DNA from: Prochlorococcus sp. AG-355-I04
GTDB lineage: Bacteria > Cyanobacteriota > Cyanobacteriia > PCC-6307 > Cyanobiaceae
NCBI GenBank assembly: GCA_003280915.1
Contig: QCDL01000012.1
Span: 1 to 35,111 of the forward strand
DNA: 35,111 bases
Direction of reading: 5' to 3'
Part shown: piece after piece, positions 8,074-15,732 of the stretch
Layout of the letters: every line of letters begins with the position of its first letter
Numbering within the stretch: position 1 is the first letter of the stretch
The notes under the pieces: model-generated
The model's database searches: none
Told to the model about the DNA's origin: nothing
The model's input: only the letters and a program-made list of their open reading frames with translations
Position numbers and translations under genes: made by a program

Positions 8074-9954
8074 GTGTCAAATAAACTTTCGGGCAAAAAA
8101 AAAATAATTGGTATCTCCTGTTACTACCATGATAGTGCTGCTGCTCTAATCATTAATGGTGAGATAATTTCTGCCGTACAAGAAGAAAGATTTACTCGCA
8201 AAAAGCATGATTCAAGCTTCCCTAAAGAAGCTTTAAAATATTGTCTAGAGAACAATAATTTAACTCTTAAAGATATTGATTATGTGATTTATTATGAGAA
8301 GCCTTTACTGACTTTTGAAAGATTATTGGAGACTTATTTAGGAGTTGCTCCTCGAGGTGGAAGATCATTCATTGCAGCTATGCAGGTTTGGCTAAAAGAG
8401 AAGTTATTTCTCAAGTCAGAAATCAAGAATCAGCTAAAAAATATCCAGAAAGGATTGCAAGATACCGCAGAAAAATCATTTGATTTACCACAACTTCTTT
8501 TTTCAGAACATCACCTATCTCATGCCGCATCTGCTTTTTATCCAAGTCCATTTCAAGAAGCTGCAATACTCTGCATGGATGGGGTGGGAGAATGGGCTAC
8601 AACCTCAGCATGGATTGGGAAAAGTAATAAAATTAAGCCACTTTGGGAAATAAATTTTCCACATTCATTGGGTCTTCTTTATTCAGCATTTACTTATTAC
8701 TGCGGATTCAAAGTTAATTCAGGTGAATATAAATTAATGGGATTAGCTCCTTATGGGGAGCCAAAATATGTAGATCTAATTAAAAAGAATCTAATCTCTA
8801 TTAAAGAAGATGGAAGCTTCAGGTTAGAAATGAGCTACTTCAAATATCACCGAGGCTTTCGTATGACCGGAAGAAAGTTTCATAAATTATTTGGTCACCC
8901 ACCAAGAGAAAATGAAAGCGAATTAACTCAATTCCATATGAACTTGGCTGCATCCATCCAAGTTGTCACAGAAGAAATAACAGTAGCACTAGCAAAATCA
9001 ATAAAAAAAGAAACAGGTGCAAAAAACCTCTGCTTGGCTGGAGGTGTGGCATTGAACTGTGTATCGAACGGCAAACTTCTTAAAGAATCAATCTTTGATA
9101 ATATCTGGATCCAGCCTGCTGCTGGAGATGCTGGGACTGCATTAGGGGCCGCGCTCCTCACTTTCTATCAACACTGTGAAAATAATCGTCTACCGAAAAC
9201 AGGAGATTCAATGAAAGGCGCGTACTTAGGACCAAGCTTTTCAAATGCATTTATTCAAGATTATTTAAAAAAAATCAATGCCCCTTATGAATATAAAGCA
9301 GACAATGATCTATTCCTTGAATTAGCCAAATTACTAAAAGAAGGGAAAGTAATAGGATGGTTCAATGGCCCTATGGAATTTGGACCACGAGCACTAGGAG
9401 CAAGATCAATTATTGGAGATCCTCGTAATTTAGAAATGCAAAGCACAATGAATTTGAAAATAAAATATCGCGAAAGTTTTAGACCATTCGCTCCTTCTAT
9501 TTTAGAAGATGATGTATCAACACAATTTGACTTGCATTCAAAAAGTCCCTACATGCTTCTAGTTGCACCAATAAAAAAAGACCTGCGCCTCGAATTGACA
9601 GAAGAACAGCAAAAACTATTTGGTATAGAGAAATTAAATATTCCAAGATCTACCATCCCCGCAATTACTCATGTTGATTACTCAGCAAGAGTACAAACTG
9701 TGAATGAAAAAACAAACCCTCGTTACTACAGGTTAATTCACGCTTTCAAGCAAGAAACAGGTTGTCCATCATTAATAAACACCTCTTTTAATGTTCGTGG
9801 AGAGCCTATTGTTTGCACTCCTGAAGACGCTTACAGGTGTTTCATGAGAACAGAAATGGATGTTTTAGTCCTCGAAAACCAAATCCTTCTAAAGAGTAAT
9901 CAACCCAAAGAGGAAAAGGATAAATCATGGATGCAAGCTTTTGAACTAGATTGA
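8074..9954 (+). CDS. Carbamoyltransferase, NodU/CmcH (SxtI/TobZ) family
   Basis: This 626-aa enzyme of the O-carbamoyltransferase family uses carbamoyl phosphate and ATP to transfer a carbamoyl group to a hydroxyl of a sugar or natural product. The N-terminal Kae1-like part carries GISCYYHDSAAAL (residues 13-25), EERFTRKKHDSSFP and the metal-binding HHLSHA segment (146-151). The C-terminal part carries FNGPMEFGPRALGARSI and INTSFNVRGEPIVCTPEDA. The start is GTG; the ATG alternatives are far inside the domain. It is followed directly by an SxtJ-like membrane protein and a DUF5989 peptide, the same order as sxtI-sxtJ-sxtK. The acceptor is unknown; a surface glycan is an inference from the neighbouring envelope genes. 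Confidence 0.95.
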   Translation: MSNKLSGKKKIIGISCYYHDSAAALIINGEIISAVQEERFTRKKHDSSFPKEALKYCLENNNLTLKDIDYVIYYEKPLLTFERLLETYLGVAPRGGRSFIAAMQVWLKEKLFLKSEIKNQLKNIQKGLQDTAEKSFDLPQLLFSEHHLSHAASAFYPSPFQEAAILCMDGVGEWATTSAWIGKSNKIKPLWEINFPHSLGLLYSAFTYYCGFKVNSGEYKLMGLAPYGEPKYVDLIKKNLISIKEDGSFRLEMSYFKYHRGFRMTGRKFHKLFGHPPRENESELTQFHMNLAASIQVVTEEITVALAKSIKKETGAKNLCLAGGVALNCVSNGKLLKESIFDNIWIQPAAGDAGTALGAALLTFYQHCENNRLPKTGDSMKGAYLGPSFSNAFIQDYLKKINAPYEYKADNDLFLELAKLLKEGKVIGWFNGPMEFGPRALGARSIIGDPRNLEMQSTMNLKIKYRESFRPFAPSILEDDVSTQFDLHSKSPYMLLVAPIKKDLRLELTEEQQKLFGIEKLNIPRSTIPAITHVDYSARVQTVNEKTNPRYYRLIHAFKQETGCPSLINTSFNVRGEPIVCTPEDAYRCFMRTEMDVLVLENQILLKSNQPKEEKDKSWMQAFELD

Positions 9955-9956
9955 AA

Positions 9957-10349
9957 ATGACTAAAAACATCTCTAAAAAACAACTTCGTAATTTTGGATA
10001 TCTAATCGGCTTAGGTTTGCCATTGATTATTGGCTGGCTCATTCCATCAATTACAGGTCATGCATTTCGTGAATGGACTCTTTGGATCAGTATCCCAATC
10101 CTGATAGTCGGAATAATATCTCCACGAATTCTGCAAAAACCCTTTTTAGGGTGGATGTATCTAGGACATTTACTTGGATATGTGAACAGCCGAATTATTC
10201 TTGGAATTGTTTTTATTGCAGTCTTGCAGCCAATAGCTTTTTTGATGAGAGTTTTTGGTTATGACCCACTTCGTAAAAAAAAATCAACCTTATTAAGCTA
10301 TAAAGAATATAAGAAAGAATCTAATATAGACCTAACAAGGATCTTTTGA
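9957..10349 (+). CDS. SxtJ-like membrane protein
   Basis: This 130-aa protein starts at ATG 9957; a TTG at 9951 overlapping the previous stop is an alternative that adds two residues. Three or four hydrophobic spans are visible: GYLIGLGLPLIIGWLIP, LWISIPILIVGIIS, and YLGHLLGYVNSRIILGIVFIAVLQPIAFLMRVFG. They are followed by the typical cytoplasmic tail GYDPLRKKK. This family almost always follows a NodU-type carbamoyltransferase and is named after SxtJ of the saxitoxin cluster. Its role is unknown; it may anchor the enzyme or acceptor at the membrane. It is part of an operon with its neighbours. Confidence 0.88.
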   Translation: MTKNISKKQLRNFGYLIGLGLPLIIGWLIPSITGHAFREWTLWISIPILIVGIISPRILQKPFLGWMYLGHLLGYVNSRIILGIVFIAVLQPIAFLMRVFGYDPLRKKKSTLLSYKEYKKESNIDLTRIF

Positions 10350-10353
10350 TTTT

Positions 10354-10515
10354 ATGGAAGCATTTCTTGAATTAGTTAAAGATATTTGGGACTTTCTTAG
10401 AGTCAGGAAAAAATATTGGCTTGCTCCGTTAATAATTACTATCGTCTTGATGGGTGCACTAATAATCTTTACTCAAGGTTCAGTAGTTGCTCCTTTTATT
10501 TATACAATTTTTTAA
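10354..10515 (+). CDS. DUF5989 (SxtK-like) small membrane protein
   Basis: This 53-aa peptide starts at ATG 10354, four bases after the SxtJ-like stop. The N-terminal amphipathic part FLELVKDIWDFLRVRKKYWL is followed by a single span (APLIITIVLMGALIIF) and a hydrophobic end, matching the DUF5989 pattern found behind carbamoyltransferase and SxtJ genes. It is third in the operon 8074-10515. Its function is unknown; the fixed association argues for a complex at the membrane. Confidence 0.9.
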   Translation: MEAFLELVKDIWDFLRVRKKYWLAPLIITIVLMGALIIFTQGSVVAPFIYTIF

Positions 10516-10582
10516 ATATAAGAAGGAACAATTAAGTAAACACCAAAATAATTAAGATTTACTTGGACATGTCGAGTTATTT

Positions 10583-10756
10583 ATAGCACACTCCTCTTAC
10601 CGAATGAATAGAGTGTATATCTTGCGGCGATAATGAGTTATATTTTGGGCTCTGATGAACCCAAAGAGTTGACTTACTACAAAAAAATCAGATAAGAAAT
10701 GGTGAATAAGGAAAGTGCCAGTGAAAAAATAGTACTCTTTAATTGAAATATCCCTA
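10583..10756 (+). pseudogene. Decayed copy of the 63-aa gene at 1711
   Basis: The DNA aligns with 1711-1888 almost throughout. The start codon position reads ATA (10583-10585) instead of ATG, two extra bases (about 10619-10620) shift the frame, TAA at 10693-10695 stops the restored frame, and TGA follows near 10744. Ignoring the shift, the protein reads SSYRMNRVY then LAAIMSYILGSDEPKELTYYKKIR, clearly paralogous to the intact protein. It has lost its start, frame and end and cannot make the product. Confidence 0.82.
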
Positions 10757-10760
10757 AAAT

Positions 10761-10793
10761 ATCCAATTTACCTTACACATATTTAAATTGGAT
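10761..10793. other. Perfect 10-bp inverted repeat (hairpin)
   Basis: ATCCAATTTA (10761-10770) and TAAATTGGAT (10784-10793) are exact reverse complements with a 13-base loop. It lies just after the pseudogene and about 250 bases after the carbamoyltransferase operon. With no T run after it, it could be a processing site, a terminator for the operon or a remnant of the duplicated unit. Confidence 0.5.
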
Positions 10794-10897
10794 TGTTGAT
10801 CCTTTATCCGTATATGAGAGTACCTCAAACCGTACATATTAATTAGTCGAATGGCCTCTCTAACTAGTTAGAACATAAATGTAGTCGTCATGAGAAA

Positions 10898-11035
10898 ATG
10901 TCTACCAAATCCACACTAAAAGAAGATTATAAATCTGAGATTGAAGAAAGATCAGAAGAAGAACTTCTTGAGGAAGAAATCAGGAATCAACAAACATTGG
11001 ATAGCTTTGTTGAATCTGATAAAAACTGGAGCTGA
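10898..11035 (+). CDS. 45-aa acidic hypothetical protein
   Basis: This small soluble protein is rich in Glu (run RSEEELLEEEIRNQQ), so it is strongly acidic and probably helical. An ATG at 10890 in another frame gives only nine codons, so ATG 10898 is chosen. The gene is followed 28 bases later by another small gene on the same strand. I do not recognise it. Confidence 0.55.
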   Translation: MSTKSTLKEDYKSEIEERSEEELLEEEIRNQQTLDSFVESDKNWS

Positions 11036-11063
11036 TTAAATTTTATTTATTTTGGAGAAAGTT

Positions 11064-11249
11064 ATGAACTTAAAAAGATCACCATTCTCAATTCTGGACA
11101 AAGAAAAAAGAGAAATGGACTATATCAAAGGAGTTTACAAGAGAAAAATTCAAGCTGAAATTGAATCTTATAAAGATCCCGAAGACGAAGATAAGAGAGA
11201 TACAATCCAAGCTCAAGATGTATTGATGCTTGATAGGATCTCAATCTAG
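11064..11249 (+). CDS. 61-aa charged hypothetical protein
   Basis: The protein is soluble and highly charged (Lys, Glu, Asp), with no motif I recognise. The start is ATG 11064, because GGAGA lies about 7 bases upstream, a rare clear Shine-Dalgarno in this window; a TTG at 11052 would place that site inside the gene. The stop directly abuts the stop of the convergent Lys-rich gene at 11250 with no gap. Confidence 0.65.
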   Translation: MNLKRSPFSILDKEKREMDYIKGVYKRKIQAEIESYKDPEDEDKRDTIQAQDVLMLDRISI

Positions 11250-11546
11250 TTATTTTTTTTTCTTCTTCTTATCTTTCTTTTTCTTCTTTACCTTTTCATA
11301 AACCTCATCAGCCTTCTGTTCAATACTGTCCAGCTTATTTGAGATTTCTTTTATAGCTTCTGCTTTTCCTTCTTTAACTACAGTATCTTTTATATCAATA
11401 ATTTTAACTGGCTCTCCTTTAACTACAGTATTTTTTGTCTCTTCAGTTTTAATTCCAAACTTACCCTTAATAAAATTGGCTATAAAAATAAGAACAGGTA
11501 CATGAGCTAAACCGCCTATTACTATTCTTGTTTCTGAATAAGCCAT
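11250..11546 (-). CDS. Membrane-anchored protein with Lys-rich tail
   Basis: This 98-aa protein has an N-terminal hydrophobic segment (about residues 8-27, IVIGGLAHVPVLIFIANFI). A repeated phrase follows (NTVVKGEPVKIIDIK then DTVVKEGKA), then a coiled-coil helix, ending in an almost pure lysine tail. The tail is coded by an A-rich run that is prone to slippage. A basic cytoplasmic tail could bind nucleic acid or phospholipid; this is inference. Family unknown. Confidence 0.65.
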   Translation of the reverse strand: MAYSETRIVIGGLAHVPVLIFIANFIKGKFGIKTEETKNTVVKGEPVKIIDIKDTVVKEGKAEAIKEISNKLDSIEQKADEVYEKVKKKKKDKKKKKK

Positions 11547-11687
11547 TTAATAGTTAAAAGTTCTGAGATATTTAAGCATAAATTTAATTTTTAAATTCGT
11601 TTTATTAAGCCAATAAATATTAGTAATCATTTCTTGATTCGTAGATCAAAAATCTTGCTATAAATTAAGTAGAGAATTTTTTATTAA

Positions 11688-11777
11688 ATGCCATTAGACG
11701 TATTTCTAATGAACATGTGTGTTGTAGTTATAGCATTGCTTATCAGAAGAGAAATCAAACTTAAGAAGGCGAGATAA
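11688..11777 (+). CDS. 29-aa single-span membrane peptide
   Basis: The frame starts at ATG 11688 and encodes a short MPLDVFL start, one hydrophobic span (MNMCVVVIALLI) and a basic tail RREIKLKKAR. It is followed after three bases by another small frame. The start resembles the 31-aa peptide at 1899 (MNLDTFL), which sits behind the intact 63-aa gene. No function is known; the gene call rests on topology and position. Confidence 0.45.
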   Translation: MPLDVFLMNMCVVVIALLIRREIKLKKAR

Positions 11778-11780
11778 ATT

Positions 11781-11864
11781 ATGAAAACACAAATTTTAGA
11801 AGAGCATTACATTCCAAATATCCATGCTATTACTATTTTACTAATGCTTCTGCTATGTCTATAG
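11781..11864 (+). CDS. 27-aa hydrophobic-ended peptide
   Basis: ATG 11781 begins three bases after the previous stop. The peptide has a polar half (MKTQILEEHYIPNIHA) and a hydrophobic end (ITILLMLLLCL). It might be a tail-anchored membrane peptide. Support is only its spacing and membrane character. Confidence 0.38.
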   Translation: MKTQILEEHYIPNIHAITILLMLLLCL

Positions 11865-12022
11865 TTACCTCTTGCACTTAGATTCTTTTTAATAATTTAG
11901 TAAAACAAATTAGTTAATACTGTTAAATTTAAACTATGGTATAACCTAATTTTATTTTAAAAATCTTATGCGGAACTCCTGTTTCACATTATTTGCATAG
12001 GTTTAAATAGTTAGTGTTTCGA

Positions 12023-12307
12023 CTACTCAGAAACCCAACTTGTAATTTTCGTTGTGCTATAAATATGCCCTCCAGATTCTATATTCTTGATGGTTTCTGG
12101 ATCTGAAAAAACATGCTTAGCCACACCTTCTTCAGCTTGATGAATAACAATCACTTCTTTTGGATCAATTAAACTTTTGCCACGATATAAAGGAGTAAGG
12201 CCTACCGTTTTATGAAATGAATCTATCTCTGGACTATCAAACATTTTTACCCACTCCTCAAATGTATTTGAAAGTTTAAATGTGAAAACAGTAGTTTCAA
12301 GAGACAT
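12023..12307 (-). CDS. DUF3764 family protein, copy 2
   Basis: This 94-aa protein aligns without gaps to the DUF3764 protein at 3900-4184, sharing the FKLSNTFEE, GKSLxDPK, PET and GHIY blocks. The middle (residues 51-69) has diverged most, including loss of the Cys-Tyr pair seen in copy 1. Unlike copy 1 it is not followed by the exported and NTF2-like genes, so it stands alone. No signal or membrane span. Function unknown. Confidence 0.88.
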   Translation of the reverse strand: MSLETTVFTFKLSNTFEEWVKMFDSPEIDSFHKTVGLTPLYRGKSLIDPKEVIVIHQAEEGVAKHVFSDPETIKNIESGGHIYSTTKITSWVSE

Positions 12308-12447
12308 TAATTTATAGATAATTCTCCTATCTTTTTAGCAACTAATCTTGATAAACAAGTTAAAAATATGGATTATCTAAAAATTAAGAAAGTTAATTTG
12401 GTATCGCATGTACCGTTTATATGTTTTTTGAAAGCTATTAATTGGAT

Positions 12448-12630
12448 ATGAGTTATTTTGCTGAACCAAACCATATTGAATATGATGCATGGTTCGATGA
12501 AAACATCGACCCAGTGGATCTTATGAATTATACAGATGAAAAGGAGTTCAGTGATTCGGTACACTTTAAGTTCCATAAGATTTCCACTAGAAATTTAACT
12601 ATTGGTTCTTCTGATAATTTTCACTGGTAA
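12448..12630 (+). CDS. 60-aa acidic hypothetical protein
   Basis: The start is ATG 12448; a TTG six bases upstream is the alternative. The product is acidic and aromatic (YFAEPNHIEYDAWFDENIDP) with a more basic C-terminal third. An upstream 27-codon frame (12368-12451) ends in ATGA overlap with this start, which could be a leader, but its content is not convincing. Not recognised. Confidence 0.5.
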   Translation: MSYFAEPNHIEYDAWFDENIDPVDLMNYTDEKEFSDSVHFKFHKISTRNLTIGSSDNFHW

Positions 12631-12666
12631 GTAAAAGATTTTTCACTCCATAGATAGTTATGAATC

Positions 12667-13044
12667 TTACGCAGAATATGTTCCATCACTTTCTCTTCTT
12701 GCCTTAGCTAGTAAAATTTCATCTACAACTTTTTCAATCATGTAAGCACTTTTTTTACCAAAGCATTTTTCTTTTTTTATACTCTCAAAATCATTTGGGA
12801 TTAAATCATTATTTTCACAACAATCGCATTTAATATCAGTTTTCTTACCTCTGAAAACCTCTAAAGCAATAGAAAAAATCCATTGCTGAACTGAAATACT
12901 TTCCCAACTATCAAAATTAGACCATTCATCAAAATCCCTATTAAGGATGCCTTTTAATCCTTCAGCCTGATTTACATATACTAGGTGTGCATCTTTTCTT
13001 GGTTCATCATTAATACCAATTGTTTTGACAGAATTTTGATTCAT
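12667..13044 (-). CDS. Hypothetical protein with Cys cluster
   Basis: This 125-aa soluble protein has no recognised domain. It has a Trp-rich middle (FDEWSNFDSWESISVQQWIFSIA) and a cysteine cluster CDCC (Cys73, Cys75, Cys76) with Cys94 further on, which might bind a metal. It lies 70 bases from the cupin gene on the same strand, so co-transcription is possible. It looks like a real gene from its codon use and length. Confidence 0.65.
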   Translation of the reverse strand: MNQNSVKTIGINDEPRKDAHLVYVNQAEGLKGILNRDFDEWSNFDSWESISVQQWIFSIALEVFRGKKTDIKCDCCENNDLIPNDFESIKKEKCFGKKSAYMIEKVVDEILLAKARRESDGTYSA

Positions 13045-13114
13045 CCCAAATACATTGATTAAGTAGCCCTATAAATCTAAAGGATAATTTCAAAAATATA
13101 AACAAAAAAATATC

Positions 13115-13582
13115 TCAAATAAGATCATTAATTGCTTTATCCAATCTAGAAGTATGATTTGTATTTCTGAGTAATTCAAAATCCTTAAAATCAAAGCCCG
13201 GGCCAACACAACAACTCACTAAAGTAAATTCGCCTGTACTTTTTGCAGCTTGCCAATATCCAGATGGGATCATTTCTACTGGATTATTGGAATCTAAAAT
13301 TATATTTCTTATTAACTTATTATCATTATCTAGGCTCCATAAATTCAGAGGATCGCCCCTTAAATAAATCCAAATTTCATCAGCATTTTTTACTCTGTGC
13401 CAAGCACTTTTTGCATCTTTCTCCAAAAGATAATAAATTCCCGTAATAAAGTTTCTACTTTGGCCATCTTCCCTTATTAGAGAATTCTCACTCCTTACTA
13501 TCTCTCTAAACCATCCACCCTCAGGATGAGGAGACAAATTGAATTGTTTAATTATTTCTATGTTTTTTTTATTAGGATTCAC
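13115..13582 (-). CDS. DUF985 cupin (Cupin_5) protein
   Basis: This 155-aa protein is of the DUF985 cupin family. HPEGGWFRE (residues 19-27), the strand ITGIYYLLE, then WHRVKNADEIWIYLRGDPL (61-79, including His62 and Glu69) are the diagnostic blocks, and VSCCVGPGFDFKDFE closes the domain. The family forms a double-stranded beta-helix and is thought to bind small ligands or metals; no reaction is assigned. Length is normal and the start is well supported by the NLSPHPEGG lead-in. Confidence 0.93.
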   Translation of the reverse strand: MNPNKKNIEIIKQFNLSPHPEGGWFREIVRSENSLIREDGQSRNFITGIYYLLEKDAKSAWHRVKNADEIWIYLRGDPLNLWSLDNDNKLIRNIILDSNNPVEMIPSGYWQAAKSTGEFTLVSCCVGPGFDFKDFELLRNTNHTSRLDKAINDLI

Positions 13583-13663
13583 ATCACAAAAATATCATTT
13601 AAATTTCTCTTATACTTAAAAGCTAACTTAAAAAAAATCAAAATAAACTATATTTTCCAAAAA

Positions 13664-13807
13664 TTAAGCACAAATAACTGACAAATCTACAAAATTTTTA
13701 TTTTCATCTGCCAGTTCAGTAATGATTCTATTGAGCCATTCAGAGGTCGTTTCACAATAGCCTACATTTAAAATAGTTTTTTGCTTTGCTGTTTCTTCTC
13801 TATTCAT
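13664..13807 (-). CDS. 47-aa hypothetical protein
   Basis: The frame starts at ATG 13807 and stops with TAA at 13664. The product is soluble and mixed-charge (ETTSEWLNRIITELADENKN), likely helical, ending in VDLSVICA. Two cysteines are present. No Shine-Dalgarno is seen, as with most small genes here. It fills the space between the cupin gene and the divergent gene at 13990. Not recognised. Confidence 0.55.
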   Translation of the reverse strand: MNREETAKQKTILNVGYCETTSEWLNRIITELADENKNFVDLSVICA

Positions 13808-13989
13808 AGTTAAAGTATTTTTATATAAATTAGTCTTTAATTAAATCTATGTGAATAAGTCTTAATTACTATCTATTTTAAAAAGTTGTATTTAATACAT
13901 ATTTAAGAACTGCTAGTAAACAAATAAAATTAAATCGTTGACAAGAAAATATATACAAGTAAGAGTAGAAAAAATTTATTATTTAACCT

Positions 13990-14175
13990 ATGAATAACAT
14001 CAAGATTGAGGAATTGATGAAAGTAAGGTTCGATGGTATTGCTAATAGAATTGGGCAATTAAGCAAAAGAGAAAGTGAGTCTTTATTACTTGAGCATCTT
14101 GAGTGGTTGGAGGGAGGATGGGAGACTGAAGAAATCTTATTTTTAAAAAAGCCTTACAGAAAATGGTGGTTCTAA
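13990..14175 (+). CDS. 61-aa hypothetical protein
   Basis: This is a helical soluble protein with the segment RIGQLSKRESESLLLEHLEWLEGGWETEE and a basic-aromatic end YRKWWF. It starts at ATG 13990 and is convergent with thiD, 18 bases away. A TTGACA at 13940-13945 about 45 bases upstream could be a -35 element. Function unknown. Confidence 0.65.
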   Translation: MNNIKIEELMKVRFDGIANRIGQLSKRESESLLLEHLEWLEGGWETEEILFLKKPYRKWWF

Positions 14176-14193
14176 CTCCACTTCTATAAATAA

Positions 14194-14973
14194 TTAATGA
14201 TGGCCTAAGGGACCAGGGCCAGATCCTATTTTATAAGAATTATCTAAAGATTTCTCAACAAATAATTTGGCTTTTTGTATAGAATCAAATAGATCAAAAC
14301 CTAAAGCCTTGTAACCACAAATAGCAGCACTCAAAGTACAGCCGCTACCATGGGAATTTTTTGTATTTATAAAATTATTAAATAGCCACTCTTTTCTACC
14401 ATTTAAGTCAAGGAAAAAATCCTTCCCTTTCATATCTTTTAAACCGCCACCTTTTATAAGTACCGCTTTAGCTCCAAGACCAATAATTTTTCTTGCTGAA
14501 TTTTCGATATCTTCTTTACTACTTATTTCTAAACCAGAAAGTAGATTCGCTTCATAAATATTTGGAGTTACCAAATCAGCAATTGGTAATAAGAGTTTTT
14601 TATAAGCATTAATAGCAGAATCTTCCAGTAATTTAGAACCAGTTCTCGTAACCATTACTGGGTCAATAATTTTGGTTATTTTGTATGTATTTAATTTTGA
14701 AGCAGTATCATTAATTATCCTTTCATTTAATAACATTCCAGTTTTTAAGGCATCAATACCAAAATCAGCAAATAAAGTATCTAATTGATTTAACAAAGTA
14801 TTTTTCTCTACTGGTTGAACGCATGTAACCTCTATACTATTTTGTGCGGTAATACATGTAATAACAGAACATCCATGTACTTTGAGGGCCATGAAAGTTC
14901 TCAAGTCAGCCTGTATGCCTGCTCCACCCCCAGAGTCACTGCCGCCTATTGAAAGTGCAATTTTAGAATACAT
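14194..14973 (-). CDS. thiD: Hydroxymethylpyrimidine/phosphomethylpyrimidine kinase
   Basis: This 259-aa bifunctional kinase phosphorylates HMP to HMP-P and then HMP-PP for thiamin synthesis. Ribokinase-fold motifs are clear: SIGGSDSGGGAGIQADLRTF at the N-terminus, DPVMVTRTGSKLL (104-116) and NSHGSGCTLSAAI (206-218) with the oxyanion-hole GSGC. Length is normal. It lies 49 bases downstream of tenA on the same strand, so the two probably form an operon for pyrimidine supply or salvage. No thi-box riboswitch was recognised upstream. Confidence 0.96.
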   Translation of the reverse strand: MYSKIALSIGGSDSGGGAGIQADLRTFMALKVHGCSVITCITAQNSIEVTCVQPVEKNTLLNQLDTLFADFGIDALKTGMLLNERIINDTASKLNTYKITKIIDPVMVTRTGSKLLEDSAINAYKKLLLPIADLVTPNIYEANLLSGLEISSKEDIENSARKIIGLGAKAVLIKGGGLKDMKGKDFFLDLNGRKEWLFNNFINTKNSHGSGCTLSAAICGYKALGFDLFDSIQKAKLFVEKSLDNSYKIGSGPGPLGHH

Positions 14974-15022
14974 AATTAATTAACTCGTTTTTGAAATTAC
15001 TATAAATAAATTTTAATTTAAA

Positions 15023-15646
15023 TCAGAAATCTGAATATGCGTTAAAAAAATCTAACTCCAATTCCATAGCTCTCCTGTATAAATATTTGGCCTGATTAAT
15101 ATCATATGTTTCTTGATTAATCTCAATAAGATTTTCAAGTGAATCTGCTAGCTTTTCAAAGCTCTCATCAGAATAAGTAATTATCCATTCTCTATATTTA
15201 ATGTCAAAATCCTCCTTATACAAACTTTTACCTATCCAAGAATAAAGTCGCATACATGGAGTCATTGCAAACAATATTTCAAGGGAGCTAAGTCTTTTGG
15301 AGGTATCATCAAGAAAATCTGTATAATTTTTAGTGGTTTTTTTTATATAGTTATTGGACAAATCAATATCCCATTCTTTTGCATAAGTTTCATGAAGTAT
15401 TAACTCCTCTGAAACACCCATTAACAGTTCACTTAACTTCCTTATTGAATACTTATCTTTTGATTTGGAAACGGCAAGACCATAAGCCTTAGCAAAAGTC
15501 TCTAAAAAGAAATAATCTTGAGCTAAATATTCTTGAAATATATTTTTAGGGAGACTTCCATTCTTTAAACCTTGAACAAATTTTGTATTTAAACTTAGTA
15601 GAGCAATCTCATAATTATCCTCCCAAAGTTTTTTTGTTATTTTCAT
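15023..15646 (-). CDS. tenA: TenA family aminopyrimidine aminohydrolase / thiaminase II
   Basis: This 207-aa all-helical enzyme should hydrolyse degraded thiamin pyrimidine (aminomethyl-HMP) to HMP. Asp44 in QDYFF and Cys131 in MTPCMRLY match the pyrimidine-binding Asp and the nucleophile of the TenA_C class; the catalytic Glu is one of the pair in MELELDFF near the C-terminus. HMP made here would feed the adjacent ThiD. The start ATG 15646 is 86 bases from the divergent photolyase-family start, so a shared promoter region is likely. Confidence 0.92.
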   Translation of the reverse strand: MKITKKLWEDNYEIALLSLNTKFVQGLKNGSLPKNIFQEYLAQDYFFLETFAKAYGLAVSKSKDKYSIRKLSELLMGVSEELILHETYAKEWDIDLSNNYIKKTTKNYTDFLDDTSKRLSSLEILFAMTPCMRLYSWIGKSLYKEDFDIKYREWIITYSDESFEKLADSLENLIEINQETYDINQAKYLYRRAMELELDFFNAYSDF

Positions 15647-15732
15647 TTTTTTGGTTTTTATTTATTCTAAAATTTTTTATATTTTTTACCTACAAATTTA
15701 ATCTTATTTTTCTAGGATTAAAAGAAAAAATT

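Noticed and set aside
12368-12451. 27-codon frame overlapping the 60-aa gene start by ATGA
   Set aside because: The overlap is suggestive of a leader, but the product has no recognisable character and the start has no supporting site.
15583-15732. N-terminal hydrophobic extension of the photolyase-family gene
   Set aside because: It would overlap the tenA start and add a segment foreign to the family; ATG 15733 begins exactly at the first conserved strand.
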